Shown: in pieces, positions 1-8,612 of the stretch
How positions within the stretch are numbered: position 1 is the stretch's first letter
How the letters are laid out: each line of letters starts with the position of its first letter
Source: Marinomonas algicola
GTDB taxonomy: Bacteria; Pseudomonadota; Gammaproteobacteria; Pseudomonadales; Marinomonadaceae
Direction: 5' to 3'
Assembly (NCBI RefSeq): GCF_014805825.1
Contig: NZ_CP061941.1
Coordinates: 186,001 to 250,000 of the forward strand
Length of the DNA: 64,000 nt
Made by a program: the position numbers and the translations under genes
The notes under the pieces: generated by a model
Database searches by the model: none
Told to the model about the DNA's origin: nothing
What the model saw: only the letters and a program-made list of their open reading frames with translations

Positions 1-585
1 ACCTGCATCACTACTGGAGAATGCCGCTGCAGGATTCATCATGACGAGTCCAAGCTGTATCGCGTGGCGAAAGATCTGATTGGTAAGGTGTAATGACTTG
101 TTGGCAATCGAAGGTCTATCTGTCACCTTGATCGCTTGAATCATGTCACGTATATGAACTGGAGTGATCCGATCAATTGGAATATGCCCCAATACTGCAT
201 TGATATTTTGTCTGTAGATACGCTCAGGAATATGAGGGTGCTTAAGGCTTAGCTTAAGTTTAGAGTCATATAGATCCTGAAAGATCGTATTAAAAGAAGA
301 TGAGGGGGTAAGGACTCCTGATACGCCACTTGGTGTAGAAAGAGGGTCTACGCCTTTTCTTACAACTCCGCGTAGGTTCTCTGCTTGCGCTCTTGCTTCG
401 GCTAAGCACAATTCACTGTCTTTACCGAGTGTTAGCTCACGACGTTTACCATAGAAGCTGTAGCGTAGTGACCAATAGGGCTCGCCACGCTTCGGGATTA
501 CAAAGCTTAACCCGCGACCATCAGATGTTTTGCTTGGCCCCAAGGTTTTTAATTCTTTAATTTTCTTAAGTGTTAACTGTGTCAT
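1..585 (-). CDS. Tyrosine-type integrase, DUF4102 family (partial, catalytic domain beyond window)
   Basis: The reading frame is open for 195 codons on the minus strand from an ATG at 585 to the window edge. It begins MTQLTLKKIKELK and carries a DUF4102-type arm-DNA-binding domain (about residues 15-90, with GRGLSFVIPKRG, WSLRYSFYGKRRELTLG and LAEARAQAENLRGVVRKGVDP). A helical core-binding domain follows (about 105-195, ending NKSLHLTNQIFRHAIQLGLV). The catalytic Arg-His-Arg-Tyr domain would lie to the left of the window, so activity cannot be judged. Integrases of this family mediate site-specific insertion of genomic islands and prophages. The gene starts 172 bp beyond the stop codon of yicC, whose 3' end is a known insertion site for mobilizable islands in Vibrio. 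This suggests that the left side of the window is the end of an island. The N-terminal domain call is firm; the island is inferred. Confidence 0.85.
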   Translation of the reverse strand, partial: MTQLTLKKIKELKTLGPSKTSDGRGLSFVIPKRGEPYWSLRYSFYGKRRELTLGKDSELCLAEARAQAENLRGVVRKGVDPLSTPSGVSGVLTPSSSFNTIFQDLYDSKLKLSLKHPHIPERIYRQNINAVLGHIPIDRITPVHIRDMIQAIKVTDRPSIANKSLHLTNQIFRHAIQLGLVMMNPAAAFSSSDAG

Positions 586-598
586 AACCTGTCCAAAT

Positions 599-653
599 AT
601 ACTCACCAGATTGGAGCGTATCAGGATGAATATGCTCACCACAATACTCACCA
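599..653. repeat. Three direct repeats ATRCTCACCA between integrase and yicC
   Basis: Near-identical decamers occur at 599-608 (ATACTCACCA), 632-641 (ATGCTCACCA) and 644-653 (ATACTCACCA), all in the same orientation, directly upstream of the integrase start. Repeats in such a place often act as integrase arm-type or excisionase sites, or as operators for the integrase gene. That role is an inference from position only. Confidence 0.5.
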
Positions 654-757
654 AAATGATGAGACGATTTGAAACGGCTTGAATCAAATAAAAACAAAAG
701 TTCTTATTAAACAGTTAGTTATATTCTATTTTGAGCGTGATTGAGTATGGTTTAACT

Positions 758-1624
758 CTACTCGATATTCTGAATCTGCTCCCTCATTTGTTCAATTAAT
801 ACTTTTAATTCCACGGCGCTTTGAGTGGTTTCAATCACAATGGATTTTGAAGATAGGGTATTGGCTTCGCGGTTAAGCTCTTGCATTAAGAAGTCTAAGC
901 GACGGCCGATTGGGCCTTTCTGTGAAAGTTGGCGGCGCACTTCTTTAGTGTGAGTGGCGAGGCGGTCTAGTTCTTCGGCGACGTCGGCTTTTTGTGCGAG
1001 TAGGACGATTTCTTGTTCGACGCGCATGGGATCCAGTTCAACTTTGGCCGCTTCGAGTTTTTCTATTAGGTTTTGTTTTTGCGCGGCTAAGATGGTTGGG
1101 AGCTGGGTTTGTACTTGAGCAACAATGGCGTCAATGTCATCAAGGCGCTGGTGGATAAGTTGGTTAAGGGCGTCACCCTCTCTGATGCGTGCTTGGATCA
1201 AGTCTTGAACGGCTTCATTGAATAACGCAATGATGCTTTTTTTCATGATATCCGCGTCTATACTGGAGTCTGAGAGAATGCCCGGGTATTGCAGAATGTC
1301 TAATGTGGTTGGCTGCGCTGCTTTGGGTGCATGTTGGCTAATCCGTTCTAATGCTTGAGCCAAGTTTTGCACCTTGGTTTCATTAATAGCCAATCCTGTG
1401 GCGGCTTTGTCTAGGCTTTGAAAGCGTAATTGACATTCCACTTTACCGCGGTTGAGTTGCTTGCGAAGAGTGTCTCTGAAGGTGAATTCAAGTTCTCGGA
1501 AGCTTTCTGGGAGGCGAAAGTGCGGTTCAAGGTAGCGCTGATTTACCGAACGAATTTCCCAGCTGATGGTTCCCCAGTCGAAGGCGGTTTCTTTGCGAGT
1601 AAAGGCGGTCATGCTTGCTGTCAT
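758..1624 (-). CDS. yicC: YicC family endoribonuclease-like protein
   Basis: The product is 288 residues, close to E. coli YicC (287), and begins MTASMTAFTRKE, the typical family N-terminus. I chose the ATG at 1624, not a start further upstream, because GGAAAG sits about 7 bases before it and nothing before it looks like the family. The N-terminal YicC-like region (about 1-155, with WEIRSVNQRYLEPHFRLPE) is followed by the DUF1732 region (to the end, with GRRLDFLMQELNREANTLSSK). E. coli YicC is reported to be a stress-related RNase. The gene is divergent from rph, another RNA-processing gene, with about 160 bp between them. Its 3' end, next to the integrase, is a likely attachment site. Confidence 0.93.
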   Translation of the reverse strand: MTASMTAFTRKETAFDWGTISWEIRSVNQRYLEPHFRLPESFRELEFTFRDTLRKQLNRGKVECQLRFQSLDKAATGLAINETKVQNLAQALERISQHAPKAAQPTTLDILQYPGILSDSSIDADIMKKSIIALFNEAVQDLIQARIREGDALNQLIHQRLDDIDAIVAQVQTQLPTILAAQKQNLIEKLEAAKVELDPMRVEQEIVLLAQKADVAEELDRLATHTKEVRRQLSQKGPIGRRLDFLMQELNREANTLSSKSIVIETTQSAVELKVLIEQMREQIQNIE

Positions 1625-1784
1625 AAAGTCTTTCCAATCATTGTTTTGAATAGTGTGTGGTGATGTTGTAATGAAACAGTGTAACTCAGCCAAAGATTGA
1701 GGAACAGTGACCAAGATGGGTGCGCTTTTACCTTACTCTTCGTTATAATGCGGGTTTTATAGTCCTGAAGATAGAGAGAGACCT

Positions 1785-2504
1785 ATGCGACCAAGTGGCC
1801 GAGCTACCGATCAGTTAAGAGAGCTTAAAATTACCCGTAATTTTACAAAACATGCCGAAGGGTCTGTATTAATTGAGTGTGGTGATACAAAAGTAATTTG
1901 TACCGCCACACTGGTACCAGGCGTACCGCGTTTTCTGAAAGGCAAAGGCCAAGGTTGGATTACCGCTGAGTACGGTATGTTGCCTCGTTCTACAGGCAGT
2001 CGTATGGATCGTGAAGCCGCACGCGGTAAACAAGGTGGCCGTACGGTTGAAATTCAACGTTTAATTGGTCGTTCTTTGCGTGCGGCCGTGGACTTGAAAA
2101 AATTAGGCGAACACACATTAACAATTGACTGTGATGTGATTCAAGCGGATGGTGGTACACGGACCGCGTCTATTACAGGTGGTTTTGTTGCTTTAGCCGA
2201 TGCGGTTCGCAAATTAGTTGAAACGAAAAAAATTAAAGAAAATCCAATTGTATCGCAAATTGCGGCTATTTCAGTTGGTGTGTACAAAGGTGTACCTGTT
2301 TTGGATTTGGATTACCCAGAAGATTCTAATGCGGAAACGGACATGAATGTGATTATGAACGATAAAGGTGGGTTCATTGAAATTCAGGGTACGGCGGAAG
2401 GTGCCGCTTTTGATGATGAACAAATGATGGGGATGCTGAAGGTCGCTCGTAAAGGCGTTAATGAAATTTTAGAACTACAACGTAAAGCCTTATTTGACAA
2501 ATAA
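1785..2504 (+). CDS. rph: Ribonuclease PH
   Basis: The product is 239 residues, matching the family length, and begins MRPSGRATDQLRELKITRNF. Family hallmarks are visible: GWITAEYGMLPRSTGSR, the QGGRTVEIQRLIGRSLRA phosphate/RNA-binding region and DCDVIQADGGTRTASITG. RNase PH is a hexameric phosphate-dependent 3'-5' exoribonuclease that trims tRNA 3' ends and takes part in rRNA turnover. A TATAAT at 1744-1749 is a good -10 for this gene, though no convincing -35 is seen. A strong intrinsic terminator follows at 2548-2574, so rph is probably transcribed alone. Confidence 0.97.
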   Translation: MRPSGRATDQLRELKITRNFTKHAEGSVLIECGDTKVICTATLVPGVPRFLKGKGQGWITAEYGMLPRSTGSRMDREAARGKQGGRTVEIQRLIGRSLRAAVDLKKLGEHTLTIDCDVIQADGGTRTASITGGFVALADAVRKLVETKKIKENPIVSQIAAISVGVYKGVPVLDLDYPEDSNAETDMNVIMNDKGGFIEIQGTAEGAAFDDEQMMGMLKVARKGVNEILELQRKALFDK

Positions 2505-2547
2505 CTTTATTTAATTTGTAACATAAGTACTTATGTCATTTTTATGA

Positions 2548-2574
2548 AAAAAGTCTAGCAATGCTGGGCTTTTT
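2548..2574 (+). terminator. Intrinsic terminator of rph
   Basis: AAAAAG followed by TCTAGC, loop AAT, GCTGGG, then CTTTTT forms a 12-bp stem with two G-U pairs, and the T-run is part of the right arm. It lies 43 bases after the rph stop codon. Confidence 0.8.
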
Positions 2575-2677
2575 ATAATAAAAATGGCTTTATACCTGTC
2601 CTTATAAATGCCCTAACGCACTTAAAGGCATTAGGACGTCTTTGTACTTTCATAATGGATTGATTAAGGCATGCATC

Positions 2678-3496
2678 ATGCAAAATATGCATAAGATACA
2701 GATTGCTTGCCTGCTGTTTTTTATGGGGCTGTATAACCAGAATCTAAAAGCACAAGAGATCACATTATATGGGATTCATTTCCCGCCGCACGTTATTGAC
2801 TCAACGATTATTTCGAAACCTTCTTTTATCGATACAAATAAGAGTGTCTATGGCCTTGATGCTGATTTGGTGCGCGAAGCCTATGCAACACAAGGTGTCG
2901 TTGTCAATTTTGAGATTATGTCTTGGCGACGGATTATGCGTGATGTTCAAGCTGGAATGATTCTAGGTGCTATTACTTGCCGCAAGGTTTCTCCACGAGC
3001 TCAATTTTCGATTTTTTCTGAGAACATAACGCTTTCTGCTCACGCCTTGGTAACGAGAAAACAATTACTGGATGATCAAGCTATTTCTTTAGCTACGTTA
3101 ATAAATTATAAAACTGTGGCTGTGGAAGGCTGGTCTCAGACGAATGTTTTGAAAGACGCTGAGATCCCTTTTTCTATAGTCAGTAATTTAAGACAAGGGC
3201 TTAATGTCGTTTTGCGCAGAGACCAGGATGTTTTGGTTGTGGAACGAGATAACGCGATTTTTACCGCGAATAAAATAGGTATCCAAGATCAACTCAGTTT
3301 TTATGATTTAACGGTTGATGAAAGTAATTATTACCCTGTCTGCTTTAGTAAAGAGTATCCTGATGCCGAAAAGTGGCGAGACATATTGAATAAAGGGCTT
3401 GAGGTCATTAAATTAAATGGTGTTCAAGAAAGGATATTCCAGCGTTATGGCATTTTTTATGATTCAATGAATCAATCTCTTGTGGCTAAGGAGTAG
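2678..3496 (+). CDS. Periplasmic amino-acid-type solute-binding protein (SBP_bac_3-like)
   Basis: From the ATG at 2678 the product is 272 residues and starts MQNMHKIQIACLLFF, a signal peptide ending near LKAQ. The body fits an SBP_bac_3 fold: GLDADLVREAYATQGVVVNFEIMSWRRIMRDVQAGMILGAITCRK in the first lobe, the hinge around LATLINYKTVAVEGWS, and the final helix YPDAEKWRDILNKGLEVIKLNGVQERIFQRYG. Such proteins bind small polar ligands in the periplasm. No ABC permease genes are nearby. Instead the stop codon is 5 bp from a GGDEF-EAL membrane protein, so this protein probably senses a ligand for that partner. An in-frame upstream start at 2642 exists but adds a non-signal extension. Confidence 0.75.
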   Translation: MQNMHKIQIACLLFFMGLYNQNLKAQEITLYGIHFPPHVIDSTIISKPSFIDTNKSVYGLDADLVREAYATQGVVVNFEIMSWRRIMRDVQAGMILGAITCRKVSPRAQFSIFSENITLSAHALVTRKQLLDDQAISLATLINYKTVAVEGWSQTNVLKDAEIPFSIVSNLRQGLNVVLRRDQDVLVVERDNAIFTANKIGIQDQLSFYDLTVDESNYYPVCFSKEYPDAEKWRDILNKGLEVIKLNGVQERIFQRYGIFYDSMNQSLVAKE

Positions 3497-3501
3497 CGCA
3501 A

Positions 3502-5904
3502 ATGCTGGCGTTGAAAGATCGACTTTTTTATAAACAAGCTAAATACGCCTTAATTCTTATCTTATTGTATAGCTTGTTGTTTAGTTTTTTTCAAATGTCC
3601 ATGGATTGGAAAGCCGAAAAGAAAAATATAGAGCATCAGACCTGGTCCACGCTTCATATTATTCAAAATGCCGCAACGGTTGCGGCTTATACATTAGACA
3701 GAAATTTAGCGGATCAAGTTGTATCCGGGTTAATGCGCACACAAAATTTTTATCATGCTCAAATCTCTGATGATCTAGGTAACTTATTAGCTCGCCGTGA
3801 TCGGGCTGTTGAACCTCTCTTCCACCAATGGATTATCGAGAGTATTTTAGATGGTCTGACACGAAAGTATGACATGACGTTGCTACAAGAGGGTCGAATT
3901 GTTGGTGAGTTGTGGGTTGCCTTAGACGCGACCGTTGTCCTTTCTAATTTTATACATAGAAACCTCTTTCTCGTAACAACGGTATTTATCAGTGCTTTTT
4001 TACTTGGATTAGCCATGTTATTGCTGTTTTTTCTGCAGACATCACAACCTCTTTTTCTCCTAATAGAGCAGCTTGCTAGTTTAGAAAAAAGTGCGAATGA
4101 GCCCAACCAATTAGAGTTTCAATCTACCTCACGTAGTGATGAATTTGGTGTCTTGTCTCGCACGTTTACCGCTCTTTGGCATAAAAGGAAGGTAGTCGAA
4201 AATGAGTTGGCGAAAAGCGAAGCCTACTTTAAAGCCGTGTTACACCAATCCAGTGAATGTATGTTGCTTACGGATTTAAATGGGCGGATTCATGATTGTA
4301 ATGAGGAAGCCTGTCGTTTACTTAATTATGATAAAGCCAGTTTATTGAAGTTGTCGTTGCCGCAAGTGGATTCGTTGCAGCCGTTAGAGCGTTTAAAGGA
4401 ATGGTCTCAGGGAGAGGTCAAAATTTTTGAAACACAGTATGTACGGCGTAATGGTCATGTTTTCCCGGTTGAAGTTCGAGGCAATATTGTCAAGTTAGGT
4501 AAAGAGAGGTTCTTTCTTGCTTCTGTGCGAGATATTACCCAACGTAAGAAAGACCAAGAGCAGATGAATTTTTTAGCCTATTATGATGCGTTAACCAGTT
4601 TGCCAAATCGTCGTTTTTTAAATAATCACCTTGATAATGTGGTCGAATTGGCCTGTGAAAAAGGGTTCATAGGCGCCTTGTTATTTATTGATTTGGACCG
4701 ATTCAAAGCGATTAATGATTCCATGGGGCATTTGGTTGGTGACAGTCTTCTGGTTGAGGTGGCTAAACGGATACTTGAACCTTTGTCTAAAACGGCCGTC
4801 GCGGCCCGTATTGGTGGGGATGAGTTTGTGGTTTTGCTTCCTGAACTTGCGACTACTTTAGCGGAGGCCCAGGAAAAAGTGACTGAGCTAGCCGACGTGT
4901 TGTTACGGTCATTAGAGCGCGTTTTTATTATTGATGGGGCCGATTTATTTATCTCCGCGAGTATTGGCATAAGTTTGTTTCCATTGCCTGATACAAATAA
5001 AATGAATATTTTACAGCGCGCCGATACGGCTATGTACCAAGCCAAAGAAAATGGCCGTAATGGGTATTTTTTTTACCATATAGAGATGCAGCAGCAAGTT
5101 AATGAAAGGGTACAGATAGAACATGCCTTGCGAACAGGTTTAGAGAATAATGAGTTTTATATGGTTTACCAACCTCAAGTGAACGACCTTAATGAAACGA
5201 TTGGCTTCGAAGCCTTATTGCGTTGGAATAGTCACGAATTAGGGGTCGTCTCTCCCGATCGGTTTATTCCTATAACAGAAGAAACGGGCCTGATAAACCC
5301 ATTAGGTTTATGGGTGATGAAAGAAGCATTTACTCAACTGAAAGCATGGCAAGACATGGGCATACCGGCTTGTTTTCAAGGTGTAGCGATTAATATTAGC
5401 CCTTATCAGTTTTCGCAAGAGGGCTTTGTACAACAGGTTTTAGAGGCTGTCAGTACTATTGGAGTAGATCCGCGTCTTATTGATTTAGAAATTACAGAAG
5501 GTTTGTTAGTAAAAGACATACCCTTAGTTACATCAAAAATGCAAATGCTAAAGGATATTGGAATTCGCTTTTCGATTGATGATTTTGGTACGGCTTATTC
5601 TTCGTTACGTTATTTGCAGCACTTTCCGTTAGATCAACTGAAGATTGATCAATCTTTTATTCGAGATTTAACCGATGAGTCCTCCAGTCAGGTTATTGTG
5701 AACACCATAGTGTCTATGGCAAATCATATGCAGTTGTCTGTTTTAGCGGAAGGTGTTGAAACCCGTCGCGAGAAAAACATATTACTCACATTAGGCTGCA
5801 CACGTTTTCAAGGATACCACTTTGCACGGCCTTTAGATAAGGAAGCGGCCACAGAGTACTTGTATAAAAATACCCCTATGCTTGTGCAATCTCCTAACCA
5901 TTAA
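3502..5904 (+). CDS. Membrane-bound PAS-GGDEF-EAL cyclic-di-GMP signalling protein
   Basis: The 800-residue protein has a transmembrane segment at about 15-33, a periplasmic domain of roughly 120 residues, a second transmembrane segment at about 156-180 and a HAMP-like linker ending DEFGVLSRTFTAL. These are followed by a PAS domain (about 244-345), a GGDEF domain (motif at 438-442, intact) and an EAL domain. EAL is at 570-572, with DDFGTAYSSLRYL, LKIDQSFIRD and LAEGVET present. Both catalytic signatures look intact, so it could make and degrade c-di-GMP. The inhibitory RxxD I-site before GGDEF is absent (SKTA in its place), so product inhibition is not expected. AAGGAG precedes the ATG. It is co-transcribed with the upstream binding protein, which probably docks on the periplasmic domain. 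Confidence 0.93.
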   Translation: MLALKDRLFYKQAKYALILILLYSLLFSFFQMSMDWKAEKKNIEHQTWSTLHIIQNAATVAAYTLDRNLADQVVSGLMRTQNFYHAQISDDLGNLLARRDRAVEPLFHQWIIESILDGLTRKYDMTLLQEGRIVGELWVALDATVVLSNFIHRNLFLVTTVFISAFLLGLAMLLLFFLQTSQPLFLLIEQLASLEKSANEPNQLEFQSTSRSDEFGVLSRTFTALWHKRKVVENELAKSEAYFKAVLHQSSECMLLTDLNGRIHDCNEEACRLLNYDKASLLKLSLPQVDSLQPLERLKEWSQGEVKIFETQYVRRNGHVFPVEVRGNIVKLGKERFFLASVRDITQRKKDQEQMNFLAYYDALTSLPNRRFLNNHLDNVVELACEKGFIGALLFIDLDRFKAINDSMGHLVGDSLLVEVAKRILEPLSKTAVAARIGGDEFVVLLPELATTLAEAQEKVTELADVLLRSLERVFIIDGADLFISASIGISLFPLPDTNKMNILQRADTAMYQAKENGRNGYFFYHIEMQQQVNERVQIEHALRTGLENNEFYMVYQPQVNDLNETIGFEALLRWNSHELGVVSPDRFIPITEETGLINPLGLWVMKEAFTQLKAWQDMGIPACFQGVAINISPYQFSQEGFVQQVLEAVSTIGVDPRLIDLEITEGLLVKDIPLVTSKMQMLKDIGIRFSIDDFGTAYSSLRYLQHFPLDQLKIDQSFIRDLTDESSSQVIVNTIVSMANHMQLSVLAEGVETRREKNILLTLGCTRFQGYHFARPLDKEAATEYLYKNTPMLVQSPNH

Positions 5905-6074
5905 ACATCGATTTTCTCAATGGGTATTAATGCTTTGGTGTCAGCTCTACGTTTGACGTTAAATGTCAGTCATTCTGCGTGTTTTTGCTTCTTCATATCT
6001 TTCCTCGCTGTGTCATGATACTGAGTCAGAGATTTTGATCTCACCATAATAAAAACAACAATTAGGAGTGACTC

Positions 6075-6581
6075 GTGAAAAAGACATTATTAATGACAGT
6101 GATGCTTGCCATTAGTGCGAATGCGGCGGCCGCAGATTTCAATGGTACTTGGCAGTTACAAGATGCGAATGATACACAAGCTAAGTTGGATGAGGCCGTA
6201 GAGAGCGTTGCAAAGGAAATGAATTTCTTTATTCGCGCATTGGCACGACCTGCGCTCAAAAAACAAACCCAGATTTGTACTCAATGGCGTCTGCAAACGG
6301 TAGACAATCAGTTTCAATGGCAATGTGATGGTGATGATGCGTTGGTGATTCCAATATCCGCTCAAAATGAATTTTTGAGGAAAGACGAAGAAGGCGTCGA
6401 AATTTCAGGCACGTTTCAGCGTTCTGATGACGCCATAACCACTATTTTACAGTCTGAACGTGGTATTCGAACCAATACATGGAAAATGGTTGGCGACAAT
6501 GAGCTGAGTTATCGTGTCAAATTAGAGTCTGAAAAATTACCTAAGCCAATGACATGGATGCTTAGTTACAAAAGAGAATGA
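6075..6581 (+). CDS. Small exported protein of unknown function
   Basis: The 168-residue product begins MKKTLLMTVMLAISANAAAA, a clear Sec signal peptide with cleavage after AAA. The mature part starts DFNGTWQLQD, reminiscent of the GxW start of lipocalin-like beta barrels. It then alternates hydrophilic strands (WRLQTVDNQFQWQCDGDD, VEISGTFQRSDDAITT, LSYRVKLESEK). Two cysteines, in ICTQW and WQCDGD, could form a disulfide. The start is GTG at 6075 with AGGAG at 6064-6068. I do not recognise the family; a periplasmic calycin-like fold is a guess. The gene stands alone and ends in a strong terminator. Confidence 0.8.
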   Translation: MKKTLLMTVMLAISANAAAADFNGTWQLQDANDTQAKLDEAVESVAKEMNFFIRALARPALKKQTQICTQWRLQTVDNQFQWQCDGDDALVIPISAQNEFLRKDEEGVEISGTFQRSDDAITTILQSERGIRTNTWKMVGDNELSYRVKLESEKLPKPMTWMLSYKRE

Positions 6582-6608
6582 AGTTAGTGGACTAATGGAA
6601 GTAAAAGC

Positions 6609-6648
6609 AAAACGCTCTAGTGAAATTGTATTGACACTAGAGCGTTTT
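6609..6648. terminator. Bidirectional terminator between convergent genes
   Basis: AAAACGCTCTAGTG at 6609-6622 pairs perfectly with CACTAGAGCGTTTT at 6635-6648 around a 12-base loop, followed by TATTT on the plus strand. It sits between the exported-protein gene and the convergent nucleotidase gene and could serve both. Confidence 0.85.
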
Positions 6649-6661
6649 TATTTCAATTATC

Positions 6662-8269
6662 TTAGCGTTTTACAGCACCCGTTGGTGCAAAGGTCGCGCC
6701 TTGAATTGGAGAGTTCTTTTGAATGTATTCGACTAGAACATCCGCATCGACATAACCTGAATCTGTATAGTTCTTGTGGTCTGTTACTTTAGGGTAACCG
6801 TCACCACCAGAGGCTACATAATTGTTAATCGCAATACGATAGCTTCTATTGTCCATTAATGGTGTGCCATTAACTTTAATATTAGTGGCGATGCCATCTT
6901 TAAGCGTTAGCTCAACACCTGAAAATTGGGCAAATGCACCTGAACCAGCTTCCTTAGAAGCGACAACTGAAAGATACTCTGTCAGTTCCTTAGCGGTAAA
7001 GTCGACGTATGAGACGCTGTTAGCGAAAGGCTGTACTTGCAGTACGCTCTTATAGGTTAATAGGCCTTTTGGCATGTCGTCACGAATACCGCCAGAATTC
7101 ATGATACCGATGTCGGCGTTCACTTTTTCTTTCATAGATAAGGCGATTAAGTTACCTAAGTTCGTTTCTTGATTTCGAACAATTTTGCGATTACCAATAA
7201 AGTCTGAATCGGCTGAACCAATTTCAACACTTAGCTCGGCCTGGCCTTTTTCCTGGAATGGTGTGAGCAAGGCAAGCATTTCTGGGTCTTGAGGAATTTC
7301 TTCGTCAATATAAACTCGTATGCTTTTGCCTTCCGCGTCTTTTACTTTTTTCTTCAGATTAACAGGGACAAGCTCGTATTCAGACCATACGATTGCGCCA
7401 TTTTTAATCACTAAATCAAGGCGACCAACGTATTTACCCCATTCATGCGCTTGTAAGATTAGGGTGCCGTTTTGCTCATCAGGTTCAAATAATGGGTTTT
7501 GTGAATGCCCGCCGACAATAACATCAATACCAGGGACGGCTCTGGCTAACGTCACGTCTCCTGGTGCATTGCCACCGTAATCACCGTTTTCGTAATGGCC
7601 CATGTGTGTCGCCGCTACAACAAAGTCGGCTTTTTTGCGTAATTCAGGAATCAGTGTTTGAGCTACGTCAACAGGTTTGCGTATTTCAAGGCCTTGTAGG
7701 TATTCTGGATTACCTAAAATAGCGGTACTTTCCGTTGTGAAGCCTACGACAGCAATTTTCAAATCTTCAATTTCAAAAATTTTATAGGCGTCAAATAATG
7801 GTTTACCGGTTTCTGTATCAATAATATTGGCTGATAGGAATGGAAATCCCGCCCAGTCTTTTTGTTGGCGTAGGACTTCAATTGAATTATCAAATTCGTG
7901 GTTACCTAAAGCCATAGCATCGTACTGCAGCATGTTCATGCCTTTGAAATCAGGCTCTGCATCTTGTAAATCGGACTCAGGCACACCCGTATTGATATCA
8001 CCACCAGACAATAGAAGTGTTGTACCATTTTCTAAAGCGACTTCTTCACGAATGTTGTCTATAAGTGTTTTTCGTGCCGCCATACCGTATTCGCCTTTGC
8101 TATTTTGCCAAAAGCGTCCGTGGTGGTCATTCGTGTGCAAAATTGTAACACGATATTCTTTATCGACTTCCCAACCTGGACCTTGCTGTTGACCGACAAC
8201 AGAGCAGCCTGCGATCGCTACTGCGAGCCCGGTGAGTGTGAGATGGGTAATGTAACGAGTTGGCTTCAT
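6662..8269 (-). CDS. nutA: 5'-nucleotidase lipoprotein (NutA/UshA family)
   Basis: From the ATG at 8269 the product is 535 residues. This start has GGAAGAA at the right distance and gives a lipoprotein signal peptide ending IAGC (Cys22). The metallophosphoesterase domain has TILHTNDHHGRF, GGDINTG, LGNHEFD, ATHMGHYENGDYGG and VIVGGHSQNPLF, which supply the dinuclear metal ligands. The C-terminal 5'-nucleotidase domain contains IGIMNSGGIRDDMPKG and the substrate-stacking region near INNYVASGGDGY. It closely resembles Vibrio NutA, which dephosphorylates extracellular nucleotides so that the nucleoside can be imported. Ser follows the lipidated Cys, which favours the outer membrane. Confidence 0.9.
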   Translation of the reverse strand: MKPTRYITHLTLTGLAVAIAGCSVVGQQQGPGWEVDKEYRVTILHTNDHHGRFWQNSKGEYGMAARKTLIDNIREEVALENGTTLLLSGGDINTGVPESDLQDAEPDFKGMNMLQYDAMALGNHEFDNSIEVLRQQKDWAGFPFLSANIIDTETGKPLFDAYKIFEIEDLKIAVVGFTTESTAILGNPEYLQGLEIRKPVDVAQTLIPELRKKADFVVAATHMGHYENGDYGGNAPGDVTLARAVPGIDVIVGGHSQNPLFEPDEQNGTLILQAHEWGKYVGRLDLVIKNGAIVWSEYELVPVNLKKKVKDAEGKSIRVYIDEEIPQDPEMLALLTPFQEKGQAELSVEIGSADSDFIGNRKIVRNQETNLGNLIALSMKEKVNADIGIMNSGGIRDDMPKGLLTYKSVLQVQPFANSVSYVDFTAKELTEYLSVVASKEAGSGAFAQFSGVELTLKDGIATNIKVNGTPLMDNRSYRIAINNYVASGGDGYPKVTDHKNYTDSGYVDADVLVEYIQKNSPIQGATFAPTGAVKR

Positions 8270-8612
8270 TTGGTTCTTCCTTTTAGTCATGTGATGATTC
8301 TTTGCTAACGTGTTTGTCGACATTGTTTTAGTTATTTTAGTTATTTTAGTTATATGTCTTAATTGAGTTATTACAAAAATAACTGACTGTAAACATATAA
8401 CATAAGAGTGACAATATGAAGACGTATTGCTTTCACTTGAAGGTTTTTATTAGATAAACGAAAAACTGTCTGTTAGGACAGGTTAATCTAACTATATAAG
8501 GATAAACTGGAAATGTTAATCAGATATTGCGATTTAGTCAGTAGGTGATGCTTTAATTTCATCACATACATCTATGCATCACTTTATAAAAACAGAGCGG
8601 AGTGCTCTGTTA
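8270..8612. other. Intergenic region with short direct repeats
   Basis: This AT-rich region carries the nucleotidase ribosome-binding site at its left end. The nonamer TTATTTTAG is repeated nearly three times in tandem at about 8327-8352, upstream of that gene. The right end holds the terminator of the next gene. No open frame or RNA gene is recognisable. Confidence 0.5.
8586..8611 (-). terminator. Intrinsic terminator after the STAS-like gene
   Basis: Read on the minus strand, AACAGAGC, a 5-base loop ACTCC and GCTCTGTT form a perfect 8-bp stem followed by TTTAT. It begins 2 bases after the stop codon of the gene ending at 8613. Confidence 0.85.
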
